Origin: Candidatus Dojkabacteria bacterium
Lineage (GTDB): Bacteria > Patescibacteria > Dojkabacteria > SC72
Reading direction: 5' to 3'
Assembly (NCBI GenBank): GCA_023229785.1
Contig: JALNYV010000003.1
Span: 1 to 64,000, forward strand
DNA length: 64,000 bases
Shown: piece after piece, positions 39,198 through 49,806 of the stretch
How the letters are laid out: the number at the start of each line of letters is the position of its first letter
Position numbering within the stretch: the stretch's first letter is position 1
Notes under the pieces: model-generated
The model's input: the letters and a program-made list of their open reading frames with translations, nothing else
What the model was told of the DNA's origin: nothing
Databases searched by the model: none
Program-made: the position numbers and the translations under genes

Positions 39198-42100
39198 TTA
39201 ATATATCCTCACTCCTAAAATTCTATTTCCATCAATATACAATCGAGTCACCTTATGTGTTGGGTCATATCCACCACACATTAACGGTTGAAATGGTATC
39301 GCCCACCCCTGAACATATTTAAAAGGATAGTCATTTCCAAATCCTATTTCCTTACTTCCTAACCCATCAAAATCAGGACAATTATGATGTGTTCTGTATT
39401 TAGTTATCTCATGCCCAGTATAATACTGGTATACTCCATTATCAAACAGTGGGTCTATGTACCAAATAGACCTTGTAAAGGTGCTTTCCCGTCCTGACAT
39501 GTCATACACATGAACAAAAAAGCAATGGACTTGAGCAATAACAAGAGTTTTTACATTTAGTTTATAATTTCCTAAATACTTATCATTTAACATACTATCC
39601 ATCTTAGACACTATCTTAGGTGCTATATAAGGTACGTTAGCTGGACCCTTGATATAAAACTCATTACCAAGTGTTCCATTAATAACCACAGTACCATCAA
39701 ATACTTTATCTTCCTCAATAGAACTTGCAGAAACAATTTCTGATAAACTTACCCATTCACTTCCATCATCATATCTAGGATAATCGTAATCGGAAAAACA
39801 AACTGTTTTTATATATCTTGTAATAGTTAAATTCACTTTTCTCTTCACATTATGCTTATTGCCGATAACTAATTTCAATCCCTTACCATTGTTTTCATTT
39901 CCAGTGTAATAATACCTATACTCAGTACTAAGGTCCATACCAACATAATCATTTATTGTACTATTATACCAAAGTGTCCCAATACTTATTGTAGGTATAC
40001 TAGAGGCTCCATAACCAATTTCTGCTTCCTCCAAAACCCCTTCGTCTTCTTTATCCAGTGCGGCACCGGTCATATTAAGATTGCTATAGATATACTCATC
40101 TGGATAATGTGTTTGAGGAGTAGAAAACAATTGTCCTGTTGGGTCTATAAATTCAATAACAAATCTTGCCTTCGAGTAACCACGTTTCTTATCATTCTGA
40201 ATGTAGTATCCTTCACTAACAACATATGTTTGCCCCAGAGAAGAGCTCCCAAGATTAGGCTTCCAGTCATCATCTACATTTTTTGCATATGCATCTCTCC
40301 ACGGTAAATCTGTTACTGAACCCGCATAATTCCAAGCCCCTGTATTGACCTCATTATGCGCCCCAAACCTGTCTATCATACCCCAAACAAAAGTATGTTT
40401 TTTATTTGCTTCTAAATACTCATACTGCCCCGTAGATGTGTTAATATCACTTCCTGTCAATACATCCAAAACAACACCATCTTTATCAATAACATATACC
40501 TTAACAAAGCCTGACTGTAATATATAAAAACTGATAGCAGGGGCCATCCCCAATTCCTCTGTAGTATATGGACTAATACCTATTTTACACACCTTACCAA
40601 CAACCAAAGTTAACCAGTCTACTGATGACCTACCCCCTCGCAGAGTAGTGTTGAACATACCACGCTCTAGTTGGTTTGTTCCATCCCCTATCTTAAACAC
40701 TATACCGGTTACACCATTTCCACCCCTTAGTTCCTCTAACCTGACAAAGGATACACTAGAATATCTAATAAGCTCATCTCCAACTTTCATATATCCAGCT
40801 TGTGGAATTCGCAATAAAGTCTCTGTATAATAATCACCATATACTTCATTGTACTCAAAGAACGAATCTGTTTTTCTTATTGCTATGTATAGTTGATACT
40901 CGTCATCATCCAACAAAACAGTTGTCCCCTCTTGCTCACTCATCGGTAAACCTGTGTTATACACATTAACATCATAAAAGATACTACTATCATACCTACT
41001 GAGGCTTGGGAAAGGATATACAAAGTAGCTTTCCCACGGTTCTTGGGTCTCCAGAGTAAGGTTAGTTATAAACCCATTGTTTGTATAGGATTCGTTAACT
41101 CCGGCCACCCACAACTTATTGGCAGTACTTAGTGTGTTTAACTTTACATCAGTAACACTAATAATATCATTTAATTCAATAAGAGGATTGCCTACAATTT
41201 GTATTTGTGGGTTGATAGTCTTCTCATATGTGTTATATCTAAGGAGTGTCTCGTATGCTAACCACCCAGCCTGATTTTCACTGCTAATTTTTGGCTCTAT
41301 AATAAGCATCTGTAATGGTCTACCCACAAAATTATAACTGGAAATAGACCCTATTGATGTTCTATCCATAGCCCTTGATACTATATGCTCTGTAATGGGG
41401 TTGTTTACATTAGCCTGTTGGTTGCTATCTTCTCCAACAGCTTCATACATAGTCGTTTTAACACCCTTTGCCATTCCAACAACAATAATATCATTTCGTA
41501 TATTGTCAGCGTCGTTACTAAAACTGTAGCCATCACTTATGACAACACCATTTGCTGTTAAAGTATCCCCAGTAACTATGTCAAAGGCAGGAGTAGTATA
41601 GTTTCTGTCGTACACTAACATCCCATTAAACATAACCGTTGCGGTACTTTTGCTTGTTATTGTTACATTGTATGTTGCAACTCCATAATCAAAATCTAAA
41701 TCAATAATACAAGGATTGTACCCATATATATCATTTATTCCATCAAAAAATCCCCAATCTTCACCAAAGTTCAATTGATAATCAAAAGTTGCCATCTCCC
41801 CTAAGATATAGTTGCTGACATTTATATGCACAGAGCCAAAACAACTTCCAACAGAAAACACCAACTTAGCACTTTCACCCAAAAAAGTAGCTGTAATCTG
41901 GGCGTTATTGGTGTTTGTTTTATATGTCACCCCACTAATAGCAACAGGGTCAAGATTCTCAGTCCAATCAACTGCGGAACAACTATCAATATCTTTTACT
42001 TTTATGGGGTTTTTGGTACTGTTAATATAAAAATTACCTTGATGGTTAAATCCATAGTCAAAACCAAAACTATCCAGTAGGCTACTCAGGTTGTCTTTAA

Positions 42101-43409
42101 GTTTGTCATTCATAGAAAATTGCCAAATATAGGCATCATCTGGTTTGTCTACGTTATAGGGGTCTCCATAATTAAACTTCCTGCCTAAAAATATGGAAGT
42201 GCTGGAATTTAGAATATCAACTAAACTATAGTTGGAAGAAATAGTGTCACCAGATTCATTAATATAATCTTTTTTGGCATACAATATATCTGGGTCAATA
42301 AACGCATTGGTAAAAATATTCTCAACTGCCAGCATAAGATTCCATGAATCATATGCTCTCGGCTTTGTATCTCCCGCTACACCCTCATCATTGTTCTTGT
42401 CAACATACCCGGCTGTGATATAGTCAAGCATATTTGGATTACCTGTGTTAAACTGGTCATCAAGGAAAGACATCCAATCATAGCATACAATATTGGCAAC
42501 ATCCCCATTTTTGCTTCTAACAATATCAATTTTTCTTACTTGGCCTGTAAATTTTGTTATCGTTGAAATAGTAGAAACCCCATACCTGTACCCAGCATGG
42601 TACTCTATCATCTGAAATTTCTTTATAACATTATTAGAGACAACATCCTTTAGGTATTCCCCTTCTTTAACATATTCAAAACCAGCCGCACTGCTGGAAG
42701 ACACAAGAGGAACTGAAAAAGTTAGCTTCGCTCCACTTCTTCTTTCCTTCTCTAACTCACAACTTATAACACTATCTATTTTTGTGCCTGTAATATAGCC
42801 ACTATAATTTGCATAGTCACTTGGGCTTATAACCCTACCGGCAGATAAAATAACAGGATGGTCGTCGAGGGGCTCTTTAATTTTAGCAACAAAAAACAAA
42901 TGATTAGCATCAAGCTTTGATTTATTCCAATACTTTATCTTTATCGGCAACCATGCTTCCGGGTCAGCAGTTGATATTTGCACAGCTTGCACATTATTAT
43001 CATCATTTCCTAATGGTTTGTTAGCTATATAGTTGTACCCATTACATGTAACATCAACGTTTCCCTCACCATAAAAGTATAAAGTAGCCAGATAATAAAA
43101 CTTTATGTATCCCTCATATACAACCATAAATTGACTGCTATCATAGTACTCACTAGATATCTCTATCGGATAATACTTACCAGAATAGAATTTTGCCATC
43201 GGATTATGGCTAACCCACTTGAGATTAGTATCAGTCGTAGCTGGAACACCAGTGGTATTTATTGTATCATATGAATACCATGAGGCCTTAAACCCATGTG
43301 ACTTCACCGTGTAAGGTGTATCAAAAGTATACAAACTTATATAAGGCTTTGTTATTTTAGCTTCATATGGTTGAAGCCCGTCTATGGTTGGGAAAACTTT
43401 AGCAATCAC
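39198..43409 (-). CDS. Tail hub / baseplate protein (1403 aa)
   Basis: GTG start after AGAGG. The N-terminal ~200 residues have a PA14-like look (YEGYIKFYYLATLYFYGEGN and LPIKIKYWNK). From about residue 205 a hub-like region begins (GTKIDSVISCELEKERRSGA), with a QVRKIDIVRSKNGD segment and VCYDWMSFLDDQF, as in siphophage central tail hub (gp27-like) proteins. The C-terminal half is beta-rich with many Tyr and Asn and may carry sugar-binding domains. It joins the tube to the fibre and may open to release DNA. Position between the distal tail protein and the fibre gene fits. Confidence 0.7.
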   Translation of the reverse strand: MIAKVFPTIDGLQPYEAKITKPYISLYTFDTPYTVKSHGFKASWYSYDTINTTGVPATTDTNLKWVSHNPMAKFYSGKYYPIEISSEYYDSSQFMVVYEGYIKFYYLATLYFYGEGNVDVTCNGYNYIANKPLGNDDNNVQAVQISTADPEAWLPIKIKYWNKSKLDANHLFFVAKIKEPLDDHPVILSAGRVISPSDYANYSGYITGTKIDSVISCELEKERRSGAKLTFSVPLVSSSSAAGFEYVKEGEYLKDVVSNNVIKKFQMIEYHAGYRYGVSTISTITKFTGQVRKIDIVRSKNGDVANIVCYDWMSFLDDQFNTGNPNMLDYITAGYVDKNNDEGVAGDTKPRAYDSWNLMLAVENIFTNAFIDPDILYAKKDYINESGDTISSNYSLVDILNSSTSIFLGRKFNYGDPYNVDKPDDAYIWQFSMNDKLKDNLSSLLDSFGFDYGFNHQGNFYINSTKNPIKVKDIDSCSAVDWTENLDPVAISGVTYKTNTNNAQITATFLGESAKLVFSVGSCFGSVHINVSNYILGEMATFDYQLNFGEDWGFFDGINDIYGYNPCIIDLDFDYGVATYNVTITSKSTATVMFNGMLVYDRNYTTPAFDIVTGDTLTANGVVISDGYSFSNDADNIRNDIIVVGMAKGVKTTMYEAVGEDSNQQANVNNPITEHIVSRAMDRTSIGSISSYNFVGRPLQMLIIEPKISSENQAGWLAYETLLRYNTYEKTINPQIQIVGNPLIELNDIISVTDVKLNTLSTANKLWVAGVNESYTNNGFITNLTLETQEPWESYFVYPFPSLSRYDSSIFYDVNVYNTGLPMSEQEGTTVLLDDDEYQLYIAIRKTDSFFEYNEVYGDYYTETLLRIPQAGYMKVGDELIRYSSVSFVRLEELRGGNGVTGIVFKIGDGTNQLERGMFNTTLRGGRSSVDWLTLVVGKVCKIGISPYTTEELGMAPAISFYILQSGFVKVYVIDKDGVVLDVLTGSDINTSTGQYEYLEANKKHTFVWGMIDRFGAHNEVNTGAWNYAGSVTDLPWRDAYAKNVDDDWKPNLGSSSLGQTYVVSEGYYIQNDKKRGYSKARFVIEFIDPTGQLFSTPQTHYPDEYIYSNLNMTGAALDKEDEGVLEEAEIGYGASSIPTISIGTLWYNSTINDYVGMDLSTEYRYYYTGNENNGKGLKLVIGNKHNVKRKVNLTITRYIKTVCFSDYDYPRYDDGSEWVSLSEIVSASSIEEDKVFDGTVVINGTLGNEFYIKGPANVPYIAPKIVSKMDSMLNDKYLGNYKLNVKTLVIAQVHCFFVHVYDMSGRESTFTRSIWYIDPLFDNGVYQYYTGHEITKYRTHHNCPDFDGLGSKEIGFGNDYPFKYVQGWAIPFQPLMCGGYDPTHKVTRLYIDGNRILGVRIY

Positions 43410-43411
43410 TT

Positions 43412-43822
43412 TTATACCTCTGGATACAACGAGAGTTCAACATTATACTTTATTTTGCCACCACCTGTAGCCTGCTCTATACTTACATCACAATTTCCAA
43501 CCCTAACTTTAGTCCAACCTAATGTCGGGTACGTGTAGTCAATGTCCCTGAAATTAACATACTTTATATCACCATAGTACGCTTTAATAGTAGCTACCAT
43601 AGTTCCAAACCCTGCTATAGCTCCCTTGGCAATAGGCCCCCACCTTAACACATATGGACGGTCGTCAAAATAACTATCTTGCATTATCTTACCACCGTCG
43701 AGAACATCCATAACAACTTGTTTTTCACTATTATGGAGGTCCAAAAATGAAGGATTCAAAGGTACTGTATAAGCACCAACCTCAGTTGCGGTATCATTTA
43801 AAATTACTCTTAATAATGACAT
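43412..43822 (-). CDS. Distal tail or tail-tip protein (136 aa)
   Basis: ATG 43822 (MSLLRVILNDTATEVGAYTV) is preferred; the longer frame overlaps the tape measure gene and encodes only a random hydrophobic lead. The beta-rich chain with YGDIKYVNFRDIDYTYPT and KIKYNVELSLYPEV sits directly between tape measure and hub, the usual place of the distal tail (Dit-like) protein. There are no diagnostic motifs, so the call rests on position and size. Confidence 0.55.
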   Translation of the reverse strand: MSLLRVILNDTATEVGAYTVPLNPSFLDLHNSEKQVVMDVLDGGKIMQDSYFDDRPYVLRWGPIAKGAIAGFGTMVATIKAYYGDIKYVNFRDIDYTYPTLGWTKVRVGNCDVSIEQATGGGKIKYNVELSLYPEV

Positions 43823-43823
43823 A

Positions 43824-46800
43824 CTACCTATCCATAACAGATATATTAGTAGACCCTCTGCTATAAAGGTCATTTAGTTGTTTTGCTAATAGTGTTGCTG
43901 TATCCTGTCCTATATTACCACCAGAAGCATTTATCTGATTAATTATGGTAACAGCACCACCACCATATCCTTGACCAGACGGTAAAGAGAAGTTAGCGGG
44001 AGCATTTATTATCTCTGGAGAAAGTTTGTCCACTAACTGTGCTGTATTTTTTTCAATCCTCTCTATATTACTCGCTACTTCTTCTTTCTCTTTACTACCC
44101 CCAAATATACCACCTAAAACACCTCCAAGTAATTCACCTACGCCCATACCAACTCCCGGAGGAAGTCCGACTGCCACAGCCCCTGCTGAACCCAAGACAC
44201 CACCAATATCAGAGCCAACATTAACACCTTCAGTACTCTTTCCCTGACCTTTAGTAATGGCTACCGCTATTCCACGACTTGCCAAGCTACCCACTCTCTT
44301 TGCTAAACCATTAAGCGCATTTTTAAGTTCTTCTTCTTTCAACTTTGCAATAGCCGCATCTAATTCTGGTGTACCTACCCCTCCTTGTAATGCAGCTTTG
44401 CCATTTGATAACCTCTTAATACCCTCAAGATTGGTTACAACCTCTTCTTTCATTATCTCATTCAATTCCTTATTTAATGCTACGTGCTGTTGTCCATATA
44501 GTTGCTCCATCCCCAAAGAGGTTCTATTAACACTCAAAAGGTCCGATAACAAAGGAGTTGTCTTCTGTTGTGTAACGTCACTTACCTTGACTTCATCAAG
44601 AGTTGTTTTCTTTGAAGCTAACCTCATAGTCGTTAATTCATCACTAACTATTTTTGTTATATAAGAGTTATTATCTAACGCATTACTAAAATCTGTAATC
44701 AACGCTGTAGTTGCTGATTGTGGGGAAACATCCTTAACCTGTGTTTTGCTAACAGTGTTTGATAACTCCGCAACAACTTTTTTATCCTCCCCTACTGCTT
44801 TAGCTCCTGCCTTTAATTCACCACGAACCAACTTCACTATAAATGAGTCATCAAACTCCAGAGCACCCCCTATAGAGGCGGCTATACGTGGGATAATATC
44901 CTTCTCCACCGCTAAAAATGATTGATATAACGAATCCCCAATTGATTCCCCTAACTTTTTACCACTGGACAAAACACTCTCTTCAATATTGTCTGTAAGT
45001 CCCTTTGAATCCAACACAGATTGTAATCTAGCAACATCCTTATTGGCTCCAGTTATGACATTGGAGGCCTTGTCTTTAAACCAAACTATAAAAGCTTCCG
45101 CATCGGACTGTGCCATAGACGAATATATACTGGAAAACAATTTTTTAATAGAACTAAAACCATTATCCTTACTGAGTGATTCTACCCAACCTTCAGTATC
45201 TGTAAGCAATGTCTTAAACGCATCACCAATACCATCAGTCCTTTTGCTTATTCTACTCATAGCTTCTTCTGCCATCTCATACTGAATGGTTAATTTACTA
45301 TTGAGTTTTTCTAATTCATAGCTAGCTATAAGCTTCTGTTTTTCAGTTCTGTACTGTTCATTGTCTATTATGCTAAGTGCCAACTTTGTGTCTAGTTGAG
45401 CTATCTGTGAGTCAAGTATGCTCTTCTGTATTTTCTCATTCTTGCTCCATGCCAGCAATGAGGACTCAGAAGTTAAACTGTTTAGCTTAATCTGTTGACC
45501 ATACATAGCATTTAGCATAGCTGTATTGTGCTCTATTAACCCACTCTCAAGTTTCCTATACTCTTGTATGTCCTTTGTCAACCTCAGTATCTTACTGTAA
45601 GCAGCAATAGCTTCTTTAAATAACGGAGCATCTTCCTTCTGTATTTCTCTTAAAGAATACAAACGAGCACTTATACTTGCTATTTTATCCTTTAACTCAT
45701 TAACTTCGTCCTCTGCTAAAAATTTATCACCAAAGGCCCATGATTCATTCAAAAACAAAATTCTTTGTGTTTCTTTAAGCTCCCTACCTAGTGAACTTAG
45801 CTGTATTGTGTTGTCCCGTTGTCTATTAACTAACTCCGTTACAGCATTTTCAGCAAACTTGGCATGCTCAGCAACCCTATCATAACTATTACCCAACAAG
45901 CTAGCTTGTCTTTCTACTAGTGACATCATTTCTAACTGAGTATTAAAACCAGCAACTAATTCACCACTACTTTGTTTTATACCGGAAATAAAGGCCACAA
46001 CATCAAAACTTACTGCCCATGCTTTACCCTCTTTAGCTCCCTCTTTAAGCATGTTAGTTATGTTCCCCAATAATCCCGATACTTGTACAAAATCAGACGG
46101 CTTCAAGGCCTGCTTCAAATCTGCATTTATTAATCTAATAGCTGCATCAGCTATGTCATTCAAATCACCTGCCACATTTGTTGTCTTCAAAAATCCAAGC
46201 TTGGTACCAAGCTCTTGGTTATCTTTAAATATCTCCGCATAAATCTTTTCCATCCCAATTGCGTCAAGTGTTATTTTTGCCGCTTCTTCTACTGATTTCT
46301 TACGCGCTGTTATCAACGCTGTGGCATCCTTACCTTGGGCAGCAGCAGCAGCAATCTTATTACTATTTAGTTTTACCTCATTGTACTTTTCCTCTAATGC
46401 TATCGCTTGCTTTTTGAGTTCTATTGTCTTGGTTAAATTAGCTATACCCGGAGATGAACGAAGCATTGCGGCAGTTTCAGCCGCACCCCCATACATTGAC
46501 GCTGCTTCTTCTCCATTCCCACCCATTGTAGTAACATTTCGACGCCAAAGTTCCTTAGCCTTCTCTAACTCCGTTTCCAACTCAGCCAAATCTAATTTGA
46601 AAAACTTCTTGATGCCACTATCTAGATTGCCGGAAGATGCAAACATCCCCATAAATTGCTCTTGAATATTTGAATCGGCGGTTGACTTCTCCATGAAAGA
46701 TATTAGGTCTTTAAATGACTCTTTATATCTCTTCATTGGCTCCGCCAACACTTCACCAGCCATTGTTCTCTGCACTTCTGAATACTTAGTGTTAAACATC

Positions 46801-48662
46801 TCTATAAGGTCAATAACTTTAGTAATCTCATCTGCTGTTAAGTTTGCTACATTCTTTCCAGAAAGAAACATAGCTATCTCGTCAGCCGCTTCCTTCGCTG
46901 TGATTTTATTTTGCTTGAAACTTTTTGTAACTTCAAAAACTTTGGTATTTATCAACGAAAACTTTGTCTGGCTGCTAAAGACATCCAAATTAGAAAAAGA
47001 AATATCATTTAAACTTTTAGCAAACTCATCTAATATCTTTGTACCCTCTTCTAAGGCTTTGTTCTGTTCCTTCAGTTTCTTTATAAAAGAGGCTATCTCT
47101 GGCGCAACCGTAAATAACACAGCACCAAGTATGGAGAGTCTACCTGCCCACTTTGCCAATCCAGTAATCTGAGATGCTATTTTACTCTGTGGTTCTGTTA
47201 ACTTTTTGGATGCTTCCCCAAAAACCAGACTAAAGGTGCTAACCCCCTTCATAACACCGACTCTTGTGGCATCAAACCCAATCAACATCTTTCGAGCAGC
47301 AAGTACGGCGGCTGAAATCATTACAAAACTAGTCACTACCCTATATACACCACCCGGAATTTTATTCAGCCCAGATGAAACAGCACCCAAACTTTCTTGT
47401 GTGGCAACTAAGTTATTAAGATACCCTGCTGATGTTAAGGTAGACATAAACTGCATTGTTTCAGTTGATGCTATTTTAGTTCTCTTAGCATATGTCTCAA
47501 GAACAATTGCGTTAGCATCAATGGCAGCACCAAATGACTCTTGGGCTTTCTTATTAATTTCCAACGCCCGTGGCATTTGCTGTATAAATGCTTGGAATTT
47601 AGCATAATGCCTAACTTGGGCCAACACCATCGCTATGTTTTCTTTTTCAACTTCAGTGGCACTCTGAAGAGCGGTGTATAAATCTGAGAATATATCGAGA
47701 AGTGGCCTAAACTCATCCTTTGTTCTGTATACTGCTACCCCTAACTCTCCTAAAGCCGCAACACCTTCCTTTGAGACAAGCATTGACAGTACTCTTTTGA
47801 AAACATTTGAAGCCTCTTTACCAGAAATACGAGAAGCCTCCCCAAGAGCACCTACAATGGCAAACAAGGAATTCATGTCCCCATTTATAGCCGTCACTGC
47901 CGGACCTATACCGGTTATTGCTTGTACTAAGTCCCTAGCCTCTACTGCCGTCTCTGCTTGTACTTTCTGAATCTTATCCATAAGGGAAGCAGAGTTCTCA
48001 AAACTCATACCAAAAATTTTATTTGCGCCAATAATAGCATCAATAATTTGTTTAGTCTCAGCACCGGTTGTGTTCAACCCAAGTAAGGCTGTTCTAGCCG
48101 CAGAAATTGACTGGGCGGCAGAAAGACCTGCTTGTGCAAATACTCTTAATATGTCAACCACTTCAAGTGGGTCACGCCCGAATTCAATAGAAAGGGAAAA
48201 AGCTTTTTCTTTCAAAAATCCAAAATCAGTTGCTTTAGGAAGTACTTTTTTCAACTCACCCATAGCAGTATCTAGCTTAACTGTAAACTCATACGCCTCT
48301 CTGATTTTTTGAGTTACAGCAAAAACTGCGGCACCCATCGCTCCCCAAATAAAAACACGGCGGCCCACATCACCAATAGACGCACTGCTGCCTTGTATTC
48401 CCTTATTTAATTTTTTGATTAATTTTTCTTCATCAGTAAGTATTGGTTTTAGTGTTCTTCCGGCCCTAGCAAGTTCTTCTTGCGTTCTGACAACATTGGC
48501 CTCCCCTTTTACAAGCACACTAGCAGAACTGGTAACTGCTGTTCCAATACCATTGATTTCGTTGCGTAATGTAGCAACTCGTTGCCTTAACTTTTGAGCA
48601 TCACGTTCAAAACCCGCTAAGCTAAGACTCGTTCGTATAACAAATGCTGGTGTTGTGGTCAT
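43824..48662 (-). CDS. Tail tape measure protein (1612 aa)
   Basis: The family's layout: a coiled-coil head (QKLRQRVATLRNEING), a hydrophobic segment (VFIWGAMGAAVFAV), and a TP901-type conserved core (about residues 130-380) with AAQSISAARTALLGLN and VALAALGEL-like turns. Membrane segments near 440 and 510 are followed by long coiled coils. It ends with a glycine-rich stretch (VGSDIGGVLGSAGAVAVGLP) near residue 1530. Length sets tail length; at about 1.5 angstrom per residue this suggests a tail of roughly 240 nm (inference). ATG after GGAAG, next to the frameshifting chaperone gene. Confidence 0.9.
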   Translation of the reverse strand: MTTTPAFVIRTSLSLAGFERDAQKLRQRVATLRNEINGIGTAVTSSASVLVKGEANVVRTQEELARAGRTLKPILTDEEKLIKKLNKGIQGSSASIGDVGRRVFIWGAMGAAVFAVTQKIREAYEFTVKLDTAMGELKKVLPKATDFGFLKEKAFSLSIEFGRDPLEVVDILRVFAQAGLSAAQSISAARTALLGLNTTGAETKQIIDAIIGANKIFGMSFENSASLMDKIQKVQAETAVEARDLVQAITGIGPAVTAINGDMNSLFAIVGALGEASRISGKEASNVFKRVLSMLVSKEGVAALGELGVAVYRTKDEFRPLLDIFSDLYTALQSATEVEKENIAMVLAQVRHYAKFQAFIQQMPRALEINKKAQESFGAAIDANAIVLETYAKRTKIASTETMQFMSTLTSAGYLNNLVATQESLGAVSSGLNKIPGGVYRVVTSFVMISAAVLAARKMLIGFDATRVGVMKGVSTFSLVFGEASKKLTEPQSKIASQITGLAKWAGRLSILGAVLFTVAPEIASFIKKLKEQNKALEEGTKILDEFAKSLNDISFSNLDVFSSQTKFSLINTKVFEVTKSFKQNKITAKEAADEIAMFLSGKNVANLTADEITKVIDLIEMFNTKYSEVQRTMAGEVLAEPMKRYKESFKDLISFMEKSTADSNIQEQFMGMFASSGNLDSGIKKFFKLDLAELETELEKAKELWRRNVTTMGGNGEEAASMYGGAAETAAMLRSSPGIANLTKTIELKKQAIALEEKYNEVKLNSNKIAAAAAQGKDATALITARKKSVEEAAKITLDAIGMEKIYAEIFKDNQELGTKLGFLKTTNVAGDLNDIADAAIRLINADLKQALKPSDFVQVSGLLGNITNMLKEGAKEGKAWAVSFDVVAFISGIKQSSGELVAGFNTQLEMMSLVERQASLLGNSYDRVAEHAKFAENAVTELVNRQRDNTIQLSSLGRELKETQRILFLNESWAFGDKFLAEDEVNELKDKIASISARLYSLREIQKEDAPLFKEAIAAYSKILRLTKDIQEYRKLESGLIEHNTAMLNAMYGQQIKLNSLTSESSLLAWSKNEKIQKSILDSQIAQLDTKLALSIIDNEQYRTEKQKLIASYELEKLNSKLTIQYEMAEEAMSRISKRTDGIGDAFKTLLTDTEGWVESLSKDNGFSSIKKLFSSIYSSMAQSDAEAFIVWFKDKASNVITGANKDVARLQSVLDSKGLTDNIEESVLSSGKKLGESIGDSLYQSFLAVEKDIIPRIAASIGGALEFDDSFIVKLVRGELKAGAKAVGEDKKVVAELSNTVSKTQVKDVSPQSATTALITDFSNALDNNSYITKIVSDELTTMRLASKKTTLDEVKVSDVTQQKTTPLLSDLLSVNRTSLGMEQLYGQQHVALNKELNEIMKEEVVTNLEGIKRLSNGKAALQGGVGTPELDAAIAKLKEEELKNALNGLAKRVGSLASRGIAVAITKGQGKSTEGVNVGSDIGGVLGSAGAVAVGLPPGVGMGVGELLGGVLGGIFGGSKEKEEVASNIERIEKNTAQLVDKLSPEIINAPANFSLPSGQGYGGGAVTIINQINASGGNIGQDTATLLAKQLNDLYSRGSTNISVMDR

Positions 48663-48713
48663 GTCACTTCCTTATCCCAAACTAAAAATTATAGTTATAA
48701 TCTAAGAATGGCC

Positions 48714-49798
48714 TTAGTCAGTTTGAGACCACGATTTAGCATTTTTACCCTTAGTTTGGTCTCGTTTCCACTTTGAAACAAACGTATCCAATCTGTCAGG
48801 GTCTTCTACTGTATCTGCGTCTGGATGAGGACCATCTGGTCCTGTCACCCACTCATAATAATCAAACCAGTTTTTGAGTAACACTTGTTGAAGAGTGAGG
48901 TCACTGGCTAACCTCGGAGAACCATCTGGATTTTTAAAGTATGGAACCCCATGCTCCTTAGAATACCTATATCTTATCAGGTTTTCTGGTCTACAAGCGT
49001 ATCTCCGAAAAAAGATACATCTACCCCACGAAGGACCATATTAAACAGAGACAAAATCCTCAAACTAGTATAGTCTGAACTAAGCAAATCTCCCATATTC
49101 TTCCAGTATGGAGAAATTGTATCACCTTTCTTTACCTTCACACATACAGGCGCATACAACTTAACTTTTTCTAAATTAGCTTGTTCTTCCAAAGATTCCC
49201 CAAATAAGACTATCTTTTTAGATTGTAAATCTAAGTAGTCTAATTTTAAATTAGCTAATTCTTTCCATACCAAAAAGGCCTGTTCAGACTCTCTGTTAAT
49301 TATATTCTCCAACTCTAACTTACGAGCTTCTTTCTTCTTATTGCTCCCAAGGTCTTCCTTTTGAATAGTTAAATCATGTATCTTCTCACGATAATCTTCA
49401 AATAACTTGTCTTTTTCCCTTATCTCATCCGGTAAGGATTCAAGTTTAGTCTCATCCTCATCTGTCCACGCCCCCTTTGATACTACAACTTGTTTTCCAT
49501 CTTGCTCTATCATTACTGGTTGCTTATATATGGCTCTCAATTGAGCAATTGTCAACAACTTCCCTTTTCGCAATTGCTCCCCCTTAAACTCCGCTTGCAG
49601 TCGCTCACCTTGCAGTGTCAACTCTACTCCGGGCAATTCATATATAATAGTACCAATACCGGACAAAAAGACAGTTTGTACGCCCTTAGTAACACCCTCT
49701 GCTGTGGTGTTATCCTCTACGGTTACTTCCTCCTTAACCATTTCCGGCGACTTGGAAATATCTTCCTCGAACCTACCTCTGTTCACCTCTTTGCTCAT
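48714..49798 (-). CDS. Tail assembly chaperone, -1 frameshift product (GT, 361 aa)
   Basis: Translation starts at 49798, slips back one base at T TTT TTC (49013-49007) and continues in the -1 frame to TAA 48714-48716. This adds 97 residues (RRYACRPENLIRYRYSKEHG and on to NAKSWSQTD). The -1 frame is clearly coding: no stops, normal composition, and it fills the gap before the tape measure. This pair corresponds to lambda G/GT: the short form coats the tape measure and the T part recruits tail tube subunits. The extension has no start codon of its own, so it is made only by the shift. Confidence 0.85.
48977..49798 (-). CDS. Tail assembly chaperone, unshifted product (G, 273 aa)
   Basis: ATG 49798 follows AGGAG. 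The N-terminal part has TVEDNTTAEGVTKGVQTVFL, then a strand-rich region and a long coiled coil (about residues 125-185: EIREKDKLFEDYREKIHDL). The C-terminal helices carry YWKNMGDLLSSDYTSLRILS. It ends GVDVSFFGDTLVDQKT when no frameshift occurs. It acts in the cytoplasm as a transient coat for the tape measure and is absent from virions in relatives. Confidence 0.8.
   Translation of the reverse strand: MSKEVNRGRFEEDISKSPEMVKEEVTVEDNTTAEGVTKGVQTVFLSGIGTIIYELPGVELTLQGERLQAEFKGEQLRKGKLLTIAQLRAIYKQPVMIEQDGKQVVVSKGAWTDEDETKLESLPDEIREKDKLFEDYREKIHDLTIQKEDLGSNKKKEARKLELENIINRESEQAFLVWKELANLKLDYLDLQSKKIVLFGESLEEQANLEKVKLYAPVCVKVKKGDTISPYWKNMGDLLSSDYTSLRILSLFNMVLRGVDVSFFGDTLVDQKT
49007..49013 (-). promoter_or_regulatory. 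Programmed -1 frameshift slippery site
   Basis: The heptamer T TTT TTC fits X-XXY-YYZ, and its codon phase (TTT TTC in frame 0) is correct. It lies ten codons before the frame-0 stop. Poly-U slippery sites of this type are used in tail chaperone genes. No strong downstream pseudoknot was identified by eye. Confidence 0.85.
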
Positions 49799-49806
49799 AA
49801 TTTCTC

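Noticed and set aside
44257..48597. Many plus-strand ORFs of 60-160 codons opposite the tape measure gene
   Set aside because: They are shadows of the codon bias of the tape measure gene; none has a ribosome binding site or motif.
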